Shown here: positions 1-11,447 of the stretch, in pieces
Layout of the letters: every line of letters begins with the position of its first letter
Position numbering within the stretch: the first letter of the stretch is position 1
DNA from: Volvox africanus
Lineage: Eukaryota; Chlorophyta; Chlorophyceae; Chlamydomonadales; Volvocaceae
DNA length: 64,000 nt
Direction: 5' to 3'
Assembly: GCA_030268105.1 (NCBI GenBank)
Contig: BSDZ01000039.1
Span: forward strand, 62,001 to 126,000
Translations under genes and position numbers: made by a program
Notes under the pieces: model-generated
What the model was told of the DNA's origin: nothing
Databases searched by the model: none
The model's input: the letters and a program-made list of their open reading frames with translations, nothing else

Positions 1-1487
1 TGTGGCCGTTGGACAGTCGCTTCGCCTGTACCTGTACCTGCGCACATGAATGCGAGATAGTCCTTCCGCGCACCTCGGTCCTCTTAAGGCGAGGCCCGCC
101 TACGTACCCACGCAGGAAGTTCATCCTCCCGCGCGGCGACACCCGTAGCCGGCCGCCGCAGCCTGGCTGCCGTCGTACGTAAGGCACGGGAGGAGGCGGC
201 GGCGGTTGCAGCGGCCACGGCCATGGTAGCGCGGACGCCGACGCTGCCGTTAGCAGCGGCGGCGCCGTCCACACCCACAGGGACGCTGCCGAGGCCGACC
301 GAGCGGCCTGACAGCGCCTCACGGTACGGTCATCCAATATCCCATATCTTCGTTCCTTGGCGAGTACATGTTTTGGGAAGTGTCAGGCGACGTGCCTCTT
401 GAGGTCGGGGGTGGGTGGCTATATCTACCTTCCGGCCGGGTCCCCTGGCCATTCCCGCCACTGGCGTTACGAATCTGGCCCGCTCCTGCGCTGGGGTCTG
501 GGCCCCCCGTTCGGGGGCTACCATCGGTCGCAAGCTTTTTCCGCTGTAGCAACAACAACATCAACATCAATAATATAAGCAACAGCGATAGCGACGGATT
601 TGCATCGACAGTAAGAACAGCAGGATTGGGGCTGCTGCTGCTGCTTTTTCGGAACTATTTTATTTATATTATTGGACGCATTGGCATGAGCGAGCCGTTG
701 ATAGGCTGAACAGCTATCATCGCCATCACTATGTTCGCTACTGCCGCTGCCGCTATGATGGCGGATCTTGTTGTGTAATGCGCCGCTGCTCCCACCGCCG
801 TCTCCCTTCCTCGTCCCTCCCTCCAGGGCTCCCTTCCGTTCCTCCGTTACCTTACCTCCGCTAGCTGCACTGCTGGATGAGGACGTGGCTGCGGACCAGG
901 GGCCCTTGGTGCCGCCCCGGGTGGGTGGGAGTCGCGTGGGTTTGGAGTCAGGGGGTCGCGTTAACGAATAAAGCGCAACGAAGGGAGAGGAGTTACGTGC
1001 GGGAGTTCGGCCCCACATTTATTGGAATGATCGCATTTCGAAGACTCGTTGGAAGGCGTTGGGACAAATGCGAAGACGTGCCGTGTATTGGTCAGATCTT
1101 CACCCCACGCGCTACCACTACCCTCACCCCCACCACCACCGGTGCCCCCCGCGCCCCTCACGCCTGTGGCTGCGGCTCGCTGGTACCGCCTGTTAAGAGT
1201 TGTATGCGCGCGTGTGTGCGTGGGGGAGGGGTTCGGTTCAGGTTGGGGCCAGCTTGAAAGAAACCACGCTACATAATTTAGACATTTCCCAACCAATCCC
1301 TTGCCCACCTGACCTGTCCCGTGTCATGTCGCCCAGTATGGTCATGCAGCGCGGTGATCCCTGTTGGCTATCCCTTTCAAATCAATTCGGGTATTAATTG
1401 TCGCACCCTGTTCGGGTGTCAATTGTACCACCACAAGCCCTGCCACCATCGCCGCCACCCCATCTGCCCCTATCAGGCCCAATCTCA
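1..1487. other. No confident gene; possible 5' region of the TPR gene
   Basis: I see no recognisable protein here. The stretch is GC-rich with short low-complexity tracts (GCC/GGC runs near 200-270, AAC/ATC and CTG triplets near 545-640, pyrimidine runs near 780-850). Open frames exist on both strands, including 166 codons on the minus strand at 518-1018, but they are compositionally biased and have no known motif. Upstream exons or the promoter of the TPR gene that begins by about 1488 may lie here. Confidence 0.4.
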
Positions 1488-4400
1488 GGAGCCGGGTGCG
1501 TATCAGCGCAGGTCCCGACCAGGCGAGGGCCACACCCTGGCTGTTGGTGAGGAAGGCGGGTCGGAGGAGGTGTCAAGCAGCAGTAGCTCGGATACAGAGC
1601 GTGGCCCCGGGCGCCCCGAGGCTCCCACCGTGTACCTGCCCGCAAACCCCCGACAGTGGGCGGTGGACATTGTGCGAGATAACGAAGCGCAGACGGTATG
1701 GGAGCCCGAGCAGAGGGCGATACTGGAGCAGGTGGGAGCGCGGCGGGAAAGGAGGCATGTCTGTATGTGTATGTGTGTATGAGTTTTCATGAACGTGGAT
1801 GGGACGAAAACATGTGGGTTTTGAAGGTTGGAGGAGACAGCTGAAGGCCGGCGGAGGGGATGGGGCAGGGAGGGGTGTTCGTTGGGGTTCTTATATTCGA
1901 GCCCCCATTGGTATTTGGGGGCCATAGCTTACGATGCAGTGAATGAGTTGTAACCAATGGGTGGGAACGTAGTGCCTGCGGAGAGTGTTTACATACATGG
2001 GTGGTGTTTGCACAGCTTATCGACATCAGCAACGCCTTTATTCGTTATCATCCTCGCCACTGACTCCTCAGGCCCTGCGGAACTTCGATCGAGCATTGGC
2101 CAACCAGCGCGCACTGGCAACCAAGAAGCCACGCGAAGGACGAGACGGAGGTGCAGGCGGGCTCTTCTCTGGCCATGGCCGCGCGGAGCTGGACATGGGT
2201 GGGCAAAAGGGCCTCGCTGCTCTTCCGGCAGCGTCAGGGTCGGGAGGAGGGGGAGCTGGAAAAACCAAGTGGCTAGGACGGGTCAATTATCTGACTCCCT
2301 GCGGTGTCGGCTTCCTTTGCGGTTCGGGGGCGGTCCATTGGCCTCTCTGCCTTGGGGACTGGATGGCACTGGTTTCGCACTGTTTCCTGGAAAGTAAACT
2401 TGTCTAGCGAAGATAGCGGCTGACAGACAGAAACAGGCGCGCAGACGGAGATCGGCTTGCAGCGCCACCAGTCCCGGGTTTCGAAGCCCTGTTTGGGAGG
2501 TGGGCGTCCGTTCCATGAGGCACGAGGGCAACCGCGATGTACTGCTGGTTTCGATGGCCGGGTGCTGCTTAGGCTTATCCGTGGGATCCTGAAGTCCCTG
2601 GACGCGCCAGTCCCTGCAGTCGTTTGCCTTTTGCCTTTTCAGTATATCCTCTAACACGCTCACACAGTGACCACGCACACATGTGTCATCGGGTCATTGT
2701 GTTTTCAGACCGGAATCCCCGCACGCTATGTGTCCTTCGCCCTTGCCCTTCCTTTAGCCTCGCGATTTTGCGATTCCCCTTGGTGTTTTCATCTTTCCGC
2801 TCCTATCCATCCCTGGTTTCGCTTGTGCCCGCGTTCATGCCGCTTGGTGCAATTCACAACATCCATGAACTCACCCCGACACAACACATCCCACGTGCCC
2901 GACGAAACCTCCCAGATACCACCGTCCTTGACGTGGGTGAGGGCGGTGATGTGTCCGGAGGTCTGCTGCTGGTGCTAGTTCACGAACCTCGGCTGCCTGG
3001 GGCGGCAGTGGTGCATGACCGAGAGATTGACGATGGAGAAGTCGAATACAACCGGTGAGATACTCCCGGGAGGGAGTTCGGCAAAAGGGGGCTAGAGAGG
3101 GCTTCCAGAAAGGATGGGTTAAGAAAGAGAAGAGGGAGGAAGGAAGAAGCTGCAATCTTATAGGTAAGCACGGACTGAGTCAGGTGGAATGGACCGTCGG
3201 ATGGGCAGGCTGACGGATGGCCTGTGTGGAAGCATGTAGAGCAGTGACCCGGAAGGAAGCTGTTGTTCCAATCACCTCCACTCGCAAACCCATCCAAGGC
3301 CCTCGCAGCTCTATTCATGGGATGTTCTACTGAATTGGTAACGGCGCAATGCACACTACCCTCTTTCAGCACATTTGCACGTGTGTGCGTACGTACTCCA
3401 CCCTGTCTGAGGCACCTTCTGTTTCTCTTCGGCGGTGGCGGGTCAACCTGGGTTTCGGACTCGACCTGATAGTCACAAACAATTTGCCACAACAAAGCCG
3501 CCCATGTCCCCCCAATCCAACCCTCTCTTCCCCAGCGGCCTGCTGCTGCTGGCGCTGGGCCGACTGAGTGAGGCTTCCTCTGACCTGGACGCCGCACAAG
3601 CCGCCAACCCCCACCACGCGCATTACCCCTACTACCAGGCGGTGGTGTGCGCTCGCAGGGGCCGAGACGAGGAGGCCATCTCGTGGGACAACTTGGTGGG
3701 TGCCTCTAGGGAGGTCTCAGGCATGGGGTTTGAGACCTTGGATGATCAAGGAAGGGAATGGATTTACGAGCAGCCTTCATGCGTACAAGGATCGATCCCG
3801 ACTTAAGAGCGGGTTTAAAATCCCTCCACTGGTTGAGAGGGTGGATGTGCCCCCGATGTTGATGGACGGTGAGGACCCCGGTTATAGTGACTTGCGAGCC
3901 GACCAGGAGTGTAGTTGAATCCACCGTTGATCCGGCAGATTCCACTGGATGCTGGTGGTGGGTGCTGAACCACCTACCTACCGGGAAAATCATTGATTTC
4001 GGAGAAGTCAACATCCCTAGGGGTGAACGGATGAGGGTGCCCCGAAGGACAGGGGAAGGTAGGGACCGCCAGGTAGTGGCCGTGGGTGAAGCAAAAAGTG
4101 TGTGCCGCGTGTTGTGTATTGCGTACTGTATATCAGCAATCTGTACGCATGCGCGCAGAGCACGCTCTTGTGCCGTAGGCAGTGAGACATCGTCAACGCT
4201 TGTCTCCCGTTGCCTGACACGAAGCCACACGTAACCGCATTGAACATGTGTAGCGATGTGTGGGGTACGCCAGCATGCAACTTGATAGTTGTCACTTATC
4301 ATTGGGGGTTTGCGTCTTCGGAAGTGTGATTTCGCCAATGCCGCCCGAACGGACACACAGGCCCTAAAGCGCAATCCCCGCTACTTTCACGCGTTGTACC

Positions 4401-7400
4401 ACCTGGGGCTGGTCCTGCACCTGCGCGGGGAGCACAGCGAGGCGATCACGAGGTTGGATGCGGCGGCGGCGCTGCAGCCCCGCGACTGGAGGGTTATGGA
4501 GGCGCGTGGCCGGGTGCTGCAAGTGCGTGAGGTTTTCCCCACGTGGCGCATGGGTTGGTGGGGAAAAGGGGTCTAAGGTTCGGTACAGCGGCGGGTCAGC
4601 CAGGTCAAACCTTTCCCAGGATGGGCGGTACACGTGTGCCGTTCGTCGCGTGCAGCTTCATTCCCAGGGACTCGCCGAAGCTGAAACCCGCGCGGTCAGT
4701 TAACTGAAACTTAAAAACTGAAGCCCCTTATTGTGCGTCCGCCTGTTCCTTTCCCCCTCCCGCCACGTCTGCTGGGTTTTGTCCTCACCCTGCCCGCCCC
4801 TTCTCCCCGGTAATCTCGCCGCTCAAAGGACCTGGATCGCCACACGGATGCAGTACCCGCGCTGAAGGATGCCCTAGCTATCGTACGACAGGAGGGCGAG
4901 CAACCGCCTGCCATATCTGCCCGACTGTACTTCGCACTCGCCCAGTCGGCGGTTGCCGCCCACCAGCCCATCCTGCTCAGAGAGAGTCTTCGAATGGCCA
5001 GACTCAATGGGCAGGTGCGGACCAGGGGCCTGGAAAGGGGCCTGGGTAAGGAGATTGGCAAGAAAGGGATGGAGCGAAAATTAACTTAGGGACGCGGACA
5101 ACATGAAGGGGCAGGCGACTGCTTTACGAGGTCCGGATGAAAACAGCATGAGGCCAACCAAACCTGGATTGGGGAACGTGTTCTTCGTTTGGAAACCTCG
5201 ACCCGCCTCACTCGAACCCGCCGGTGATCCCATTCCAGCTTCCTGCTTGATTTTGTCGACGCACTGTCTGACTACCTCTCCAACCTCCACCCGGATTCTC
5301 CAGGACCCCGCGTCAGTCTACAATCTGCGTGGCTGTCTGGCTCGAAAGGAGCGCCAGTTCTCCGCAGCTCTGCGATACCTCACCCGGGCGGTTCGCAAGT
5401 CTCCAGGGGAGCCACGCTTCTACTACGACCGAGCGCAGTGCTACTTGGACATGGCGTTGTGGCCGGAGGTGCGTTGCGGTGTGACGGGCAACTGAATTCG
5501 ACAGGAGACTGGGGGATGGGGACCAACAGACGGGTCTGCATCACTCTCTGTGGATGCTTTTTTTTCCGGGCAACAAGATGTAGATGGACCCGGGATGATC
5601 CTCAGTCCCATGCCACACCTTCATCCGGCATGTGTGTTAGCCGGCATTTTGGCGCCTGGGCATTGTCTTGCCCGTTACCACACGATGGCTACCATCTCGC
5701 CGCGCACATACCACTCGCGCGCGCTCGGAATGCGAGTACATATGCTAAAATGTGGCCCCAACTGGCCACAGGCAATCGATGACCTGAGCTCAGCCCTGGA
5801 CCTAATGCCGGACAGTCCACTGCTGTTATTCAGTCGGGGTGAGGCGCAACTGGCTTTCGAGGCAGGAGATGTTGAGTCGGCGGCGGCGGATTTGGCCAGG
5901 GCTGCAGAGCTGTGCGGGGTGAGTGCGAGGTTGTACTCACTTGCACGGAAGCGAAACGTGAAGCAGTTGCCTGAGTGAGGCGACTTTACATCCTAGCAAC
6001 CAAACTTGCCTGTACTGCGTAAGTCCACTGCACAAATCCGTATCAGGCGTGTATGCAACCCCGCACCCTCTTGAAGAGCGCAGATGTAACGTGTCACAGC
6101 GTAAATGTTTCTCTTGTTGGAGAGAGACACAGCTAGAAACTCAGAGTAGGAAATGTGCGGCTTTTCCCGCGCACCAACTTAACCCTCGGGACGGGTCCTG
6201 CAGGGTTGTCTGCACGGCGAGGGGCCGCTATGGGAGTCCCGAAAGTTCATGTCATCAGGCTCTGGAGACCCCGACTTGAGCCCCTCGCTCTGGTGGGTTC
6301 GCCACACCACTGCCCATGTGTAGGCCTTTCAACATCTGCTGTCTTTTTGCCCTTGAATGCGGTTGTTGCCGGGCTACGCATATTACAGTTAGTAGCAGCA
6401 CACGACGCCCGGATGTATTCCCTGGATATATTCTATTCAAATAGGTAATCCATGCACCTCTGTAAAAACGGCTGCACCGGCCCTAAACAACATCCTCTAG
6501 GTACCAACTAGGTTGCGCCCACTCCCGGTGCGGCCGGCCCCGCGAGGCGGTGACGGCCTTCCAGCGGGCCGCGCAGCTGATGCCCCGGCACCCTGCATTC
6601 CTACATGAGCTTGCCAAGGCATGCCAGGTATCAGTAGTAGTTCAGCTGGGAAATAGAGAGTAACAGGATATACAGCTAAGGGAATATTAAGGCAAAAAAG
6701 TGGGAAAATGGGGACAACGACGAAAGGAGCAAAAGATAAATAGAAAGGAATGTGTGATGGAGGGCAAGGACGGCCACGGGGTTGTGATTTTGTAAAGAAG
6801 CTTTTAAGGGTAGGTCAGGACGCGTGGGAAACTAGGTACGGCTGCGGACCTTCGTGCGACCGTGTTGCTAATAATGCCAAAGAGAACGGCGGGAAGATCC
6901 TGCGCGGGAGGTGGGATGAACGAAGACGAAGGAATATAGAGCTATGCATTTTATCAATGTTCATCAATGTGCGGATCGGGGTGATGGCCTCTACCAATCT
7001 CACTCATTGCCATTCCAAATGTCATGTGGCCCCTCATCTGTTAATGTTGACTGTTATGCATCCATCCTAACAGATCATTGGCGACCACGCCACGGCTTTA
7101 GCCCATTTCAACTCGGTGCTGCAGCTGCAACCAAATAACGCAAGGGCATTGTTGCGGCGTGGACTCAGCCTTAAGTGCCTGCGCCGCTACGATGAGGCGG
7201 CGGCAGACATACTGGCTGCACGGAAGCTAGAGCCGTCAAACCCGCTCATGCAGCTTGACATGCGCGCCGTAGGTGGGTGGGGAGTGCGTGAGGTGGGCGT
7301 GTGCGTTGAAAACCGTGGGTGCCGTGGGGATGAAGTGGAGGATAAGGCTGACATGAAGATATGCATAGCTGCAGAGCACGCCGCATGGATTTTTAGGCTG

Positions 7401-7519
7401 GACATATGTGAGTACATATAATCCATTCCTGCGCGTTATTAATTGCAGGGAAAATCAGTTTTATTGAGTTGTGCGCTCCAGGAGAGGAAGATGACGTGTT
7501 TGTCCTGACCAAGTTGTGA
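1488..7519 (+). CDS. Tetratricopeptide-repeat (TPR) protein, multi-exon, 5' end unresolved
   Basis: TPR protein, expected to act as a protein-protein scaffold; its partner is unknown. Exons that join in phase are about 1488-1731, 2072-2150, about 2709-3054 (least certain), 3536-3695, 4289-4522, 4829-5014, 5304-5468, 5772-5918, 6547-6627, 7074-7272 and 7449-7519 (stop). TPR signatures recur: LLALGRLSEASSDLDAAQAA (exon at 3536), YHLGLVLHLRGEHSEAITRL (4289), YNLRGCLARKERQFSAALRY (5304) and LLRRGLSLKCLRRYDEAAAD (7074), each followed by the usual proline near the helix B end. The first placed exon encodes a Ser/Glu-rich segment, and the C-terminal exon encodes an acidic tail (GEEDDVFVLTKL). No signal peptide or membrane segment is seen. 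The start codon was not found, so the gene may begin further upstream or off the window. TTC6-like or other cilium-associated TPR proteins are possible relatives, but this is not established. Confidence 0.82.
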
Positions 7520-7620
7520 CCAAGTCTTGGTTCGAGGACATGAGACTGCAATGCGCGGCGTCGACAGACTCAAGAATTGATTCTTGGATGCTTTAGGTCC
7601 TTAAAGGAATGGACCTCTTG

Positions 7621-7625
7621 TGTAA
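7621..7625 (+). terminator. TGTAA polyadenylation motif of the TPR gene
   Basis: TGTAA lies 101 bases after the TPR stop codon. This pentamer is the usual volvocine poly(A) signal. A TGTAA on the opposite strand (7654-7658) could serve the convergent bZIP gene, so the two 3' ends would nearly touch. Confidence 0.5.
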
Positions 7626-8166
7626 ACCACAACCAAGACGTTGGGAAGAAGCATTACAACACAGGATTTATCTTCCTGAAAGAATCGATTTAGTCGATAT
7701 GCACCCTACTACACTGCCGCTATTAGGATACTCCTATGCATGATCCCAGTCAATGCTCAAGACGCAAGTCTCCTAAATATCTATTGTTGGGTTTATTATG
7801 ATCCCATGTTACCTAGTAGAGAAGTTCGAAACGGTCGTTAGTCAAAAGAAGCCCGCAATCTCCTTGCACCAAAGAACGACTTCCAACCATGCTAAAAAGC
7901 GCCAAACACTCTGTTCGGTCAAGGGCCGAAACTGTAGCAACATACACCTCGGGATGTCTGCATATTAGTCCGGGGTGCGCATGTACTGCAAAGACTAGAC
8001 TGTCCTCCACATAGAGATCGCCTCGTCGAAATGATGAAGGCCTTATTTCGTCTTCATTCACGCCTGCCTGCATCAAAACGCATACTATCATCAATCCACG
8101 CCCAAACCGACATCCAGCCAATCAACCAGCCACAGGGTCCTGCCGCGGTTCACGCCCATGACGAAT

Positions 8167-9736
8167 CTAACCGGAGCACATTGGCTCCATCTTAATACAT
8201 GTCGGGAGAAGTGACGGGCGAAATTTATGAGCCATGGCGACAGACATTACCGGCCCCGGGATGCTGGTTGGGTGCAAGCATCCATGCAGGGACCAGTTGC
8301 CTATATCCGGATTGCCGACCGGAACCTGCACCGCTGCCAACCGCTGCAACCACACCCGCCCCACGTAGCGGTGCCGATCGAACAGAAGCCGTTTGATGCT
8401 GCGCTGGAGGACCTTTGAGCTTCCAGATATTAACGTGCCTAACATATGCAATAGTCGGAACAGAGACTCAAAGCTGGGGTGGGCGTCGTTGCCGCACCCT
8501 GCGCAGCCCAGCATGTTGGCCAGCAGGGCCAGCGGGAGTACGGAGCCGAGCAGAGCGCAAGCCTTGTCACCAGGCAGGAGCGAACAGACCACCAGCAATG
8601 TAACTATAAATACTGGGAGGATCACAGCAGGATCCATGGTCTTGCCCGCCCGCGCCTGAGACACGCCTGCAACGCTGTTAGCAGCGGCTCCAGCCCGCGT
8701 GATATTGAGCAGCTGGGATTTCAAAGAGGCATTCTCCCGTGCAAATTGCTCTAGCATAGCGCGCAACTGTGTATTCTCGCTCTCCATATTCTACAAGGGC
8801 GGAGTGCAAATTGGCAAAAAAATTTAATATGAAAGGCACACATAGAAGACGTGCCTTGTGCACTGAAAACTTGGACCATTTGGCATACGATGACTCTCAC
8901 CTTTAATTTATCCTCGAGCTCGCTCCACATTGCCTTCTTCCTCTCGCGCGAACGCGCCGCGGTCACGCGATTCTTCGCAAGACGCCGTTGTCGTCGTCGT
9001 TCAGCAGGATCTTCAATTTGACGCCAATCAATCTGTGCATCCGGAGAAACCGGCACTGATATCACATAAGGCGTAGGGTACTTCAACTACTCAACAGCCC
9101 TTAGCGACCCTACAGGACAAAATAGCAGGTAGGTTAATATCTTACTTCGGGTGCCTTGCGCTTGTTCCCGGCCATCTTGCTCTTGGAGTCGACCATTTCG
9201 TGGTCATCTTGGTCGGTGTCAGAACTGTCCGCAGAGCAGTCGCGGCTGCCCTGGCGGCTAGTCCCTGCCTGCTGGGTGCTGCCTGGCTTAGCTTCATCTG
9301 CGCAGGCGACTGCAGCTGGTGCCGCGCCATAGGCCGCTTGAAGCATTGCGGTCCACATCTGCTGCGCGGCAGCCGTTGTTACAAGCCGGGGCACACCCAG
9401 TGCCTGATGAACTTGCAACGGCGCGAGGGGGCTGGACGTGCCACACCCAATAGGAGTTGGTGTTTGAGGTAGCGGCACTGGAGCAGGTGAGGTTGCGACA
9501 GCGGACTGACTCGAACTCGAAGAAGCAGGTGCCGTTGCAGCCGGCCCAGCAACAGAAGAAGGGATAGAGGCAACAGGCATTTGCTGCATTCCTGTAGCAG
9601 TGGTAGGTTGGCCAGCTTCCGATGCATTCAGAAATTGCAGAAGGTCGTCAGTGAAGAGGTCATCGAGATCATCGGGAAGCTGCGGAAGAGGTCCGCCTTC
9701 CAAAAGCGCTACCAAGTCAATGCCCTCCACCTCCAT
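8167..9736 (-). CDS. Membrane-anchored bZIP transcription factor, candidate IRE1 splicing target (bZIP60/CrbZIP1-like)
   Basis: Three exons, all phase 0: 9736-9146, 9086-8901 and 8790-8167, giving 466 aa. The ATG at 9736 is chosen because the frame upstream offers no other ATG. Exon 1 is acidic near its N-terminus (LPDDLDDLFTDD) and then Ser/Ala/Pro-rich, as in an activation region. Exon 2 carries the basic region with the bZIP signature NRVTAARSR. The leucine zipper spans the exon 2/3 junction (about residues 248-290). At about 314-331 a hydrophobic segment (AVILPVFIVTLLVVCSLL) reads as a membrane anchor, and a second hydrophobic stretch follows. This layout matches ER-anchored stress bZIPs of plants and algae. 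A perfect hairpin with an IRE1-type loop lies in the mRNA just before the anchor (see 8619-8635). Excision of 32 nt there would remove the anchor and end the protein nine codons on. Family assignment is firm; the IRE1 link is inference. Confidence 0.88.
8619..8635 (-). promoter_or_regulatory. Candidate IRE1 recognition hairpin in the bZIP mRNA
   Basis: On the mRNA strand GGATC-CTGCTGT-GATCC forms a perfect 5-bp stem around a 7-nt loop. The loop fits the CNG/CNGN consensus cut by IRE1, which would cleave between mRNA bases 8628 and 8627. Thirty-two nt downstream the mRNA reads TTG/CTGG (break between 8596 and 8595), a partial match with only a weak stem. Joining there would shift the frame, replace the transmembrane segment with A-G-G-L-F-A-P-A-W and stop. 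An alternative 3' partner is the hairpin TGGC-CCTGCTG-GCCA at 8517-8531. Confidence 0.6.
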
Positions 9737-11447
9737 GACCGAGTTCCAGTTGCTGTGCGAAAACTTACTTCCTGCCCTTGAATATATGCGCTGCAAGGTT
9801 TGACCTCTCTACGGGCCTACAAATTAGGAAGGAAGGAACCTTTTCGTCTACAGCTACAGTTTCTTTTTCCATTCGTATACCATTTGTGTAACTATTGCTC
9901 AATGTTCGGTGAAGTTGAAAAGAAAGTGAGACACCGTCGCCGTGCACCCACCCTGGAGAGCTTTCAGCCTGAATTAGACTTGTTCTCTAACTCTTATGAA
10001 ACGCATAACACAACCGCATTATTGCCTCGTGCATAGATTGGCTCAACGTCTGTGGATGTGTGTGTGTGTGTGTGTAATTCCTCCATATACCGGTACAATA
10101 TACAGGTTTGCAACTTCCACCTGTGGTGCTGCACAAGACATTACGACAAGGCGCAAGGTAGTCTTACTTGTCATACAAAACTAAAGAGTTACATGTCATG
10201 TTGTTTTTTAAAATTTTTCGGTGAATCGCCCTCACCAGGCCGTTGCGCTGCCGCGCTTTACGGGCATGGCCGACACGTTAGAGCATAGGGGACCGAACTT
10301 CTTGGGCAAATTTTAAAATATGATTTTTCATTGAATATCTAAAAAATAATATTTTCATGGGACGCCAATCTTGCCTCATGGAAGCCCTGCCGATATTCTA
10401 CGGATGCTTGATCTCCGTTTCAAATCCCCACAGCGCGTGTGCACACATACGCCCTTCCGCGTACATCTGGCGTATTACATAACATTGTCTGAATGACACC
10501 TTAACTGTGTCCGTATCGATTTAGCTGTCACAGTGCTACACGGGGCGGCACCAACCCGTTAAAGAGCCCAGCAGATGCATAACCGTCGTCAAAACCAAAA
10601 ACTGGCGACGCGCATCAAGTTGTGTTGAATTCAACAGAGGCAAGTGGCAAAAGGAAAACATTCGTACGACCAAATCCCCGGAATACACCAACGGAATCCA
10701 CAGCCAGGGCAACCGCTGACGGGTGCCTCGTGCTGGCTGCTGCGCAGAGCCGGCACGAGGGGGTTATCGGTGCGGCCTTCTTTCCGAGTGGTAAACTGAA
10801 TTTACCCTCCATCACTTCAGACATAAACAATTTCCTCTAATCCAGGCGAGGAAATTATGCGATTTTTGATCGTCAGTCGAAAATCGCAGCTTAGGAAGGG
10901 CGCTGTCGATACCTGTCGATACGGCAAGAACACGCACAGACATGACCCAACGCAGCCGTTCATCATACAGACAGGAATGAACCTTACCAGTATTCGCATG
11001 TGATAGCAACAAAAAGCACTGAAGTGGTGTGTTCGCAGCCTGCTCTCATGTACTTCCTGTCCCGTCCCATGGGACTATTGACTCGCGGGGCCCTGCGGGC
11101 AGATCACTGAATTTGACTTGAGTCAATTGCTATAGTATTTAAATGTGGAAATATCGGTAGTCTTTGTCAAGTCGCTGCTGATATGGACAGCATTAGATGT
11201 CTCGACGACACAAGGACACAACATGAAAAGTGCAGAACGCTGATTCCATTAAGTATCAAACATTCAATTGCATTATGAAAGAGAAATTAAAGATATAGTC
11301 TTACGATACCTACCTTTCGGGACGGGGACATAAGGCCCATCATTGTAAGCCACAACATTCGGATGCTTGCATGAATCGCGGGAATGTGCTGGAGTGTCGT
11401 TGGAGTTGACTGCGCGTGTACAACGACATCAGTTGATATCATTCATC
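9737..11447. promoter_or_regulatory. Divergent intergenic region between the bZIP and redox-enzyme genes
   Basis: This 1.7-kb gap lies between two divergent start codons, so it should contain both promoters and 5' UTRs. It holds a TG-dinucleotide run at about 10057-10075 and AT-rich patches near 10200-10350. A 72-codon open frame at 10622-10840 has no recognisable motif, and I do not call it a gene. Confidence 0.45.

Noticed and set aside
518..1018. 166-codon minus-strand open frame
   Set aside because: Composed of microsatellite-like triplets (poly-Gln, poly-Ser), with no recognisable domain and no splice partners.
10622..10840. 72-codon open frame between the bZIP and redox-enzyme genes
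   Set aside because: Short, unconserved-looking and located in a probable divergent promoter; nothing supports translation.
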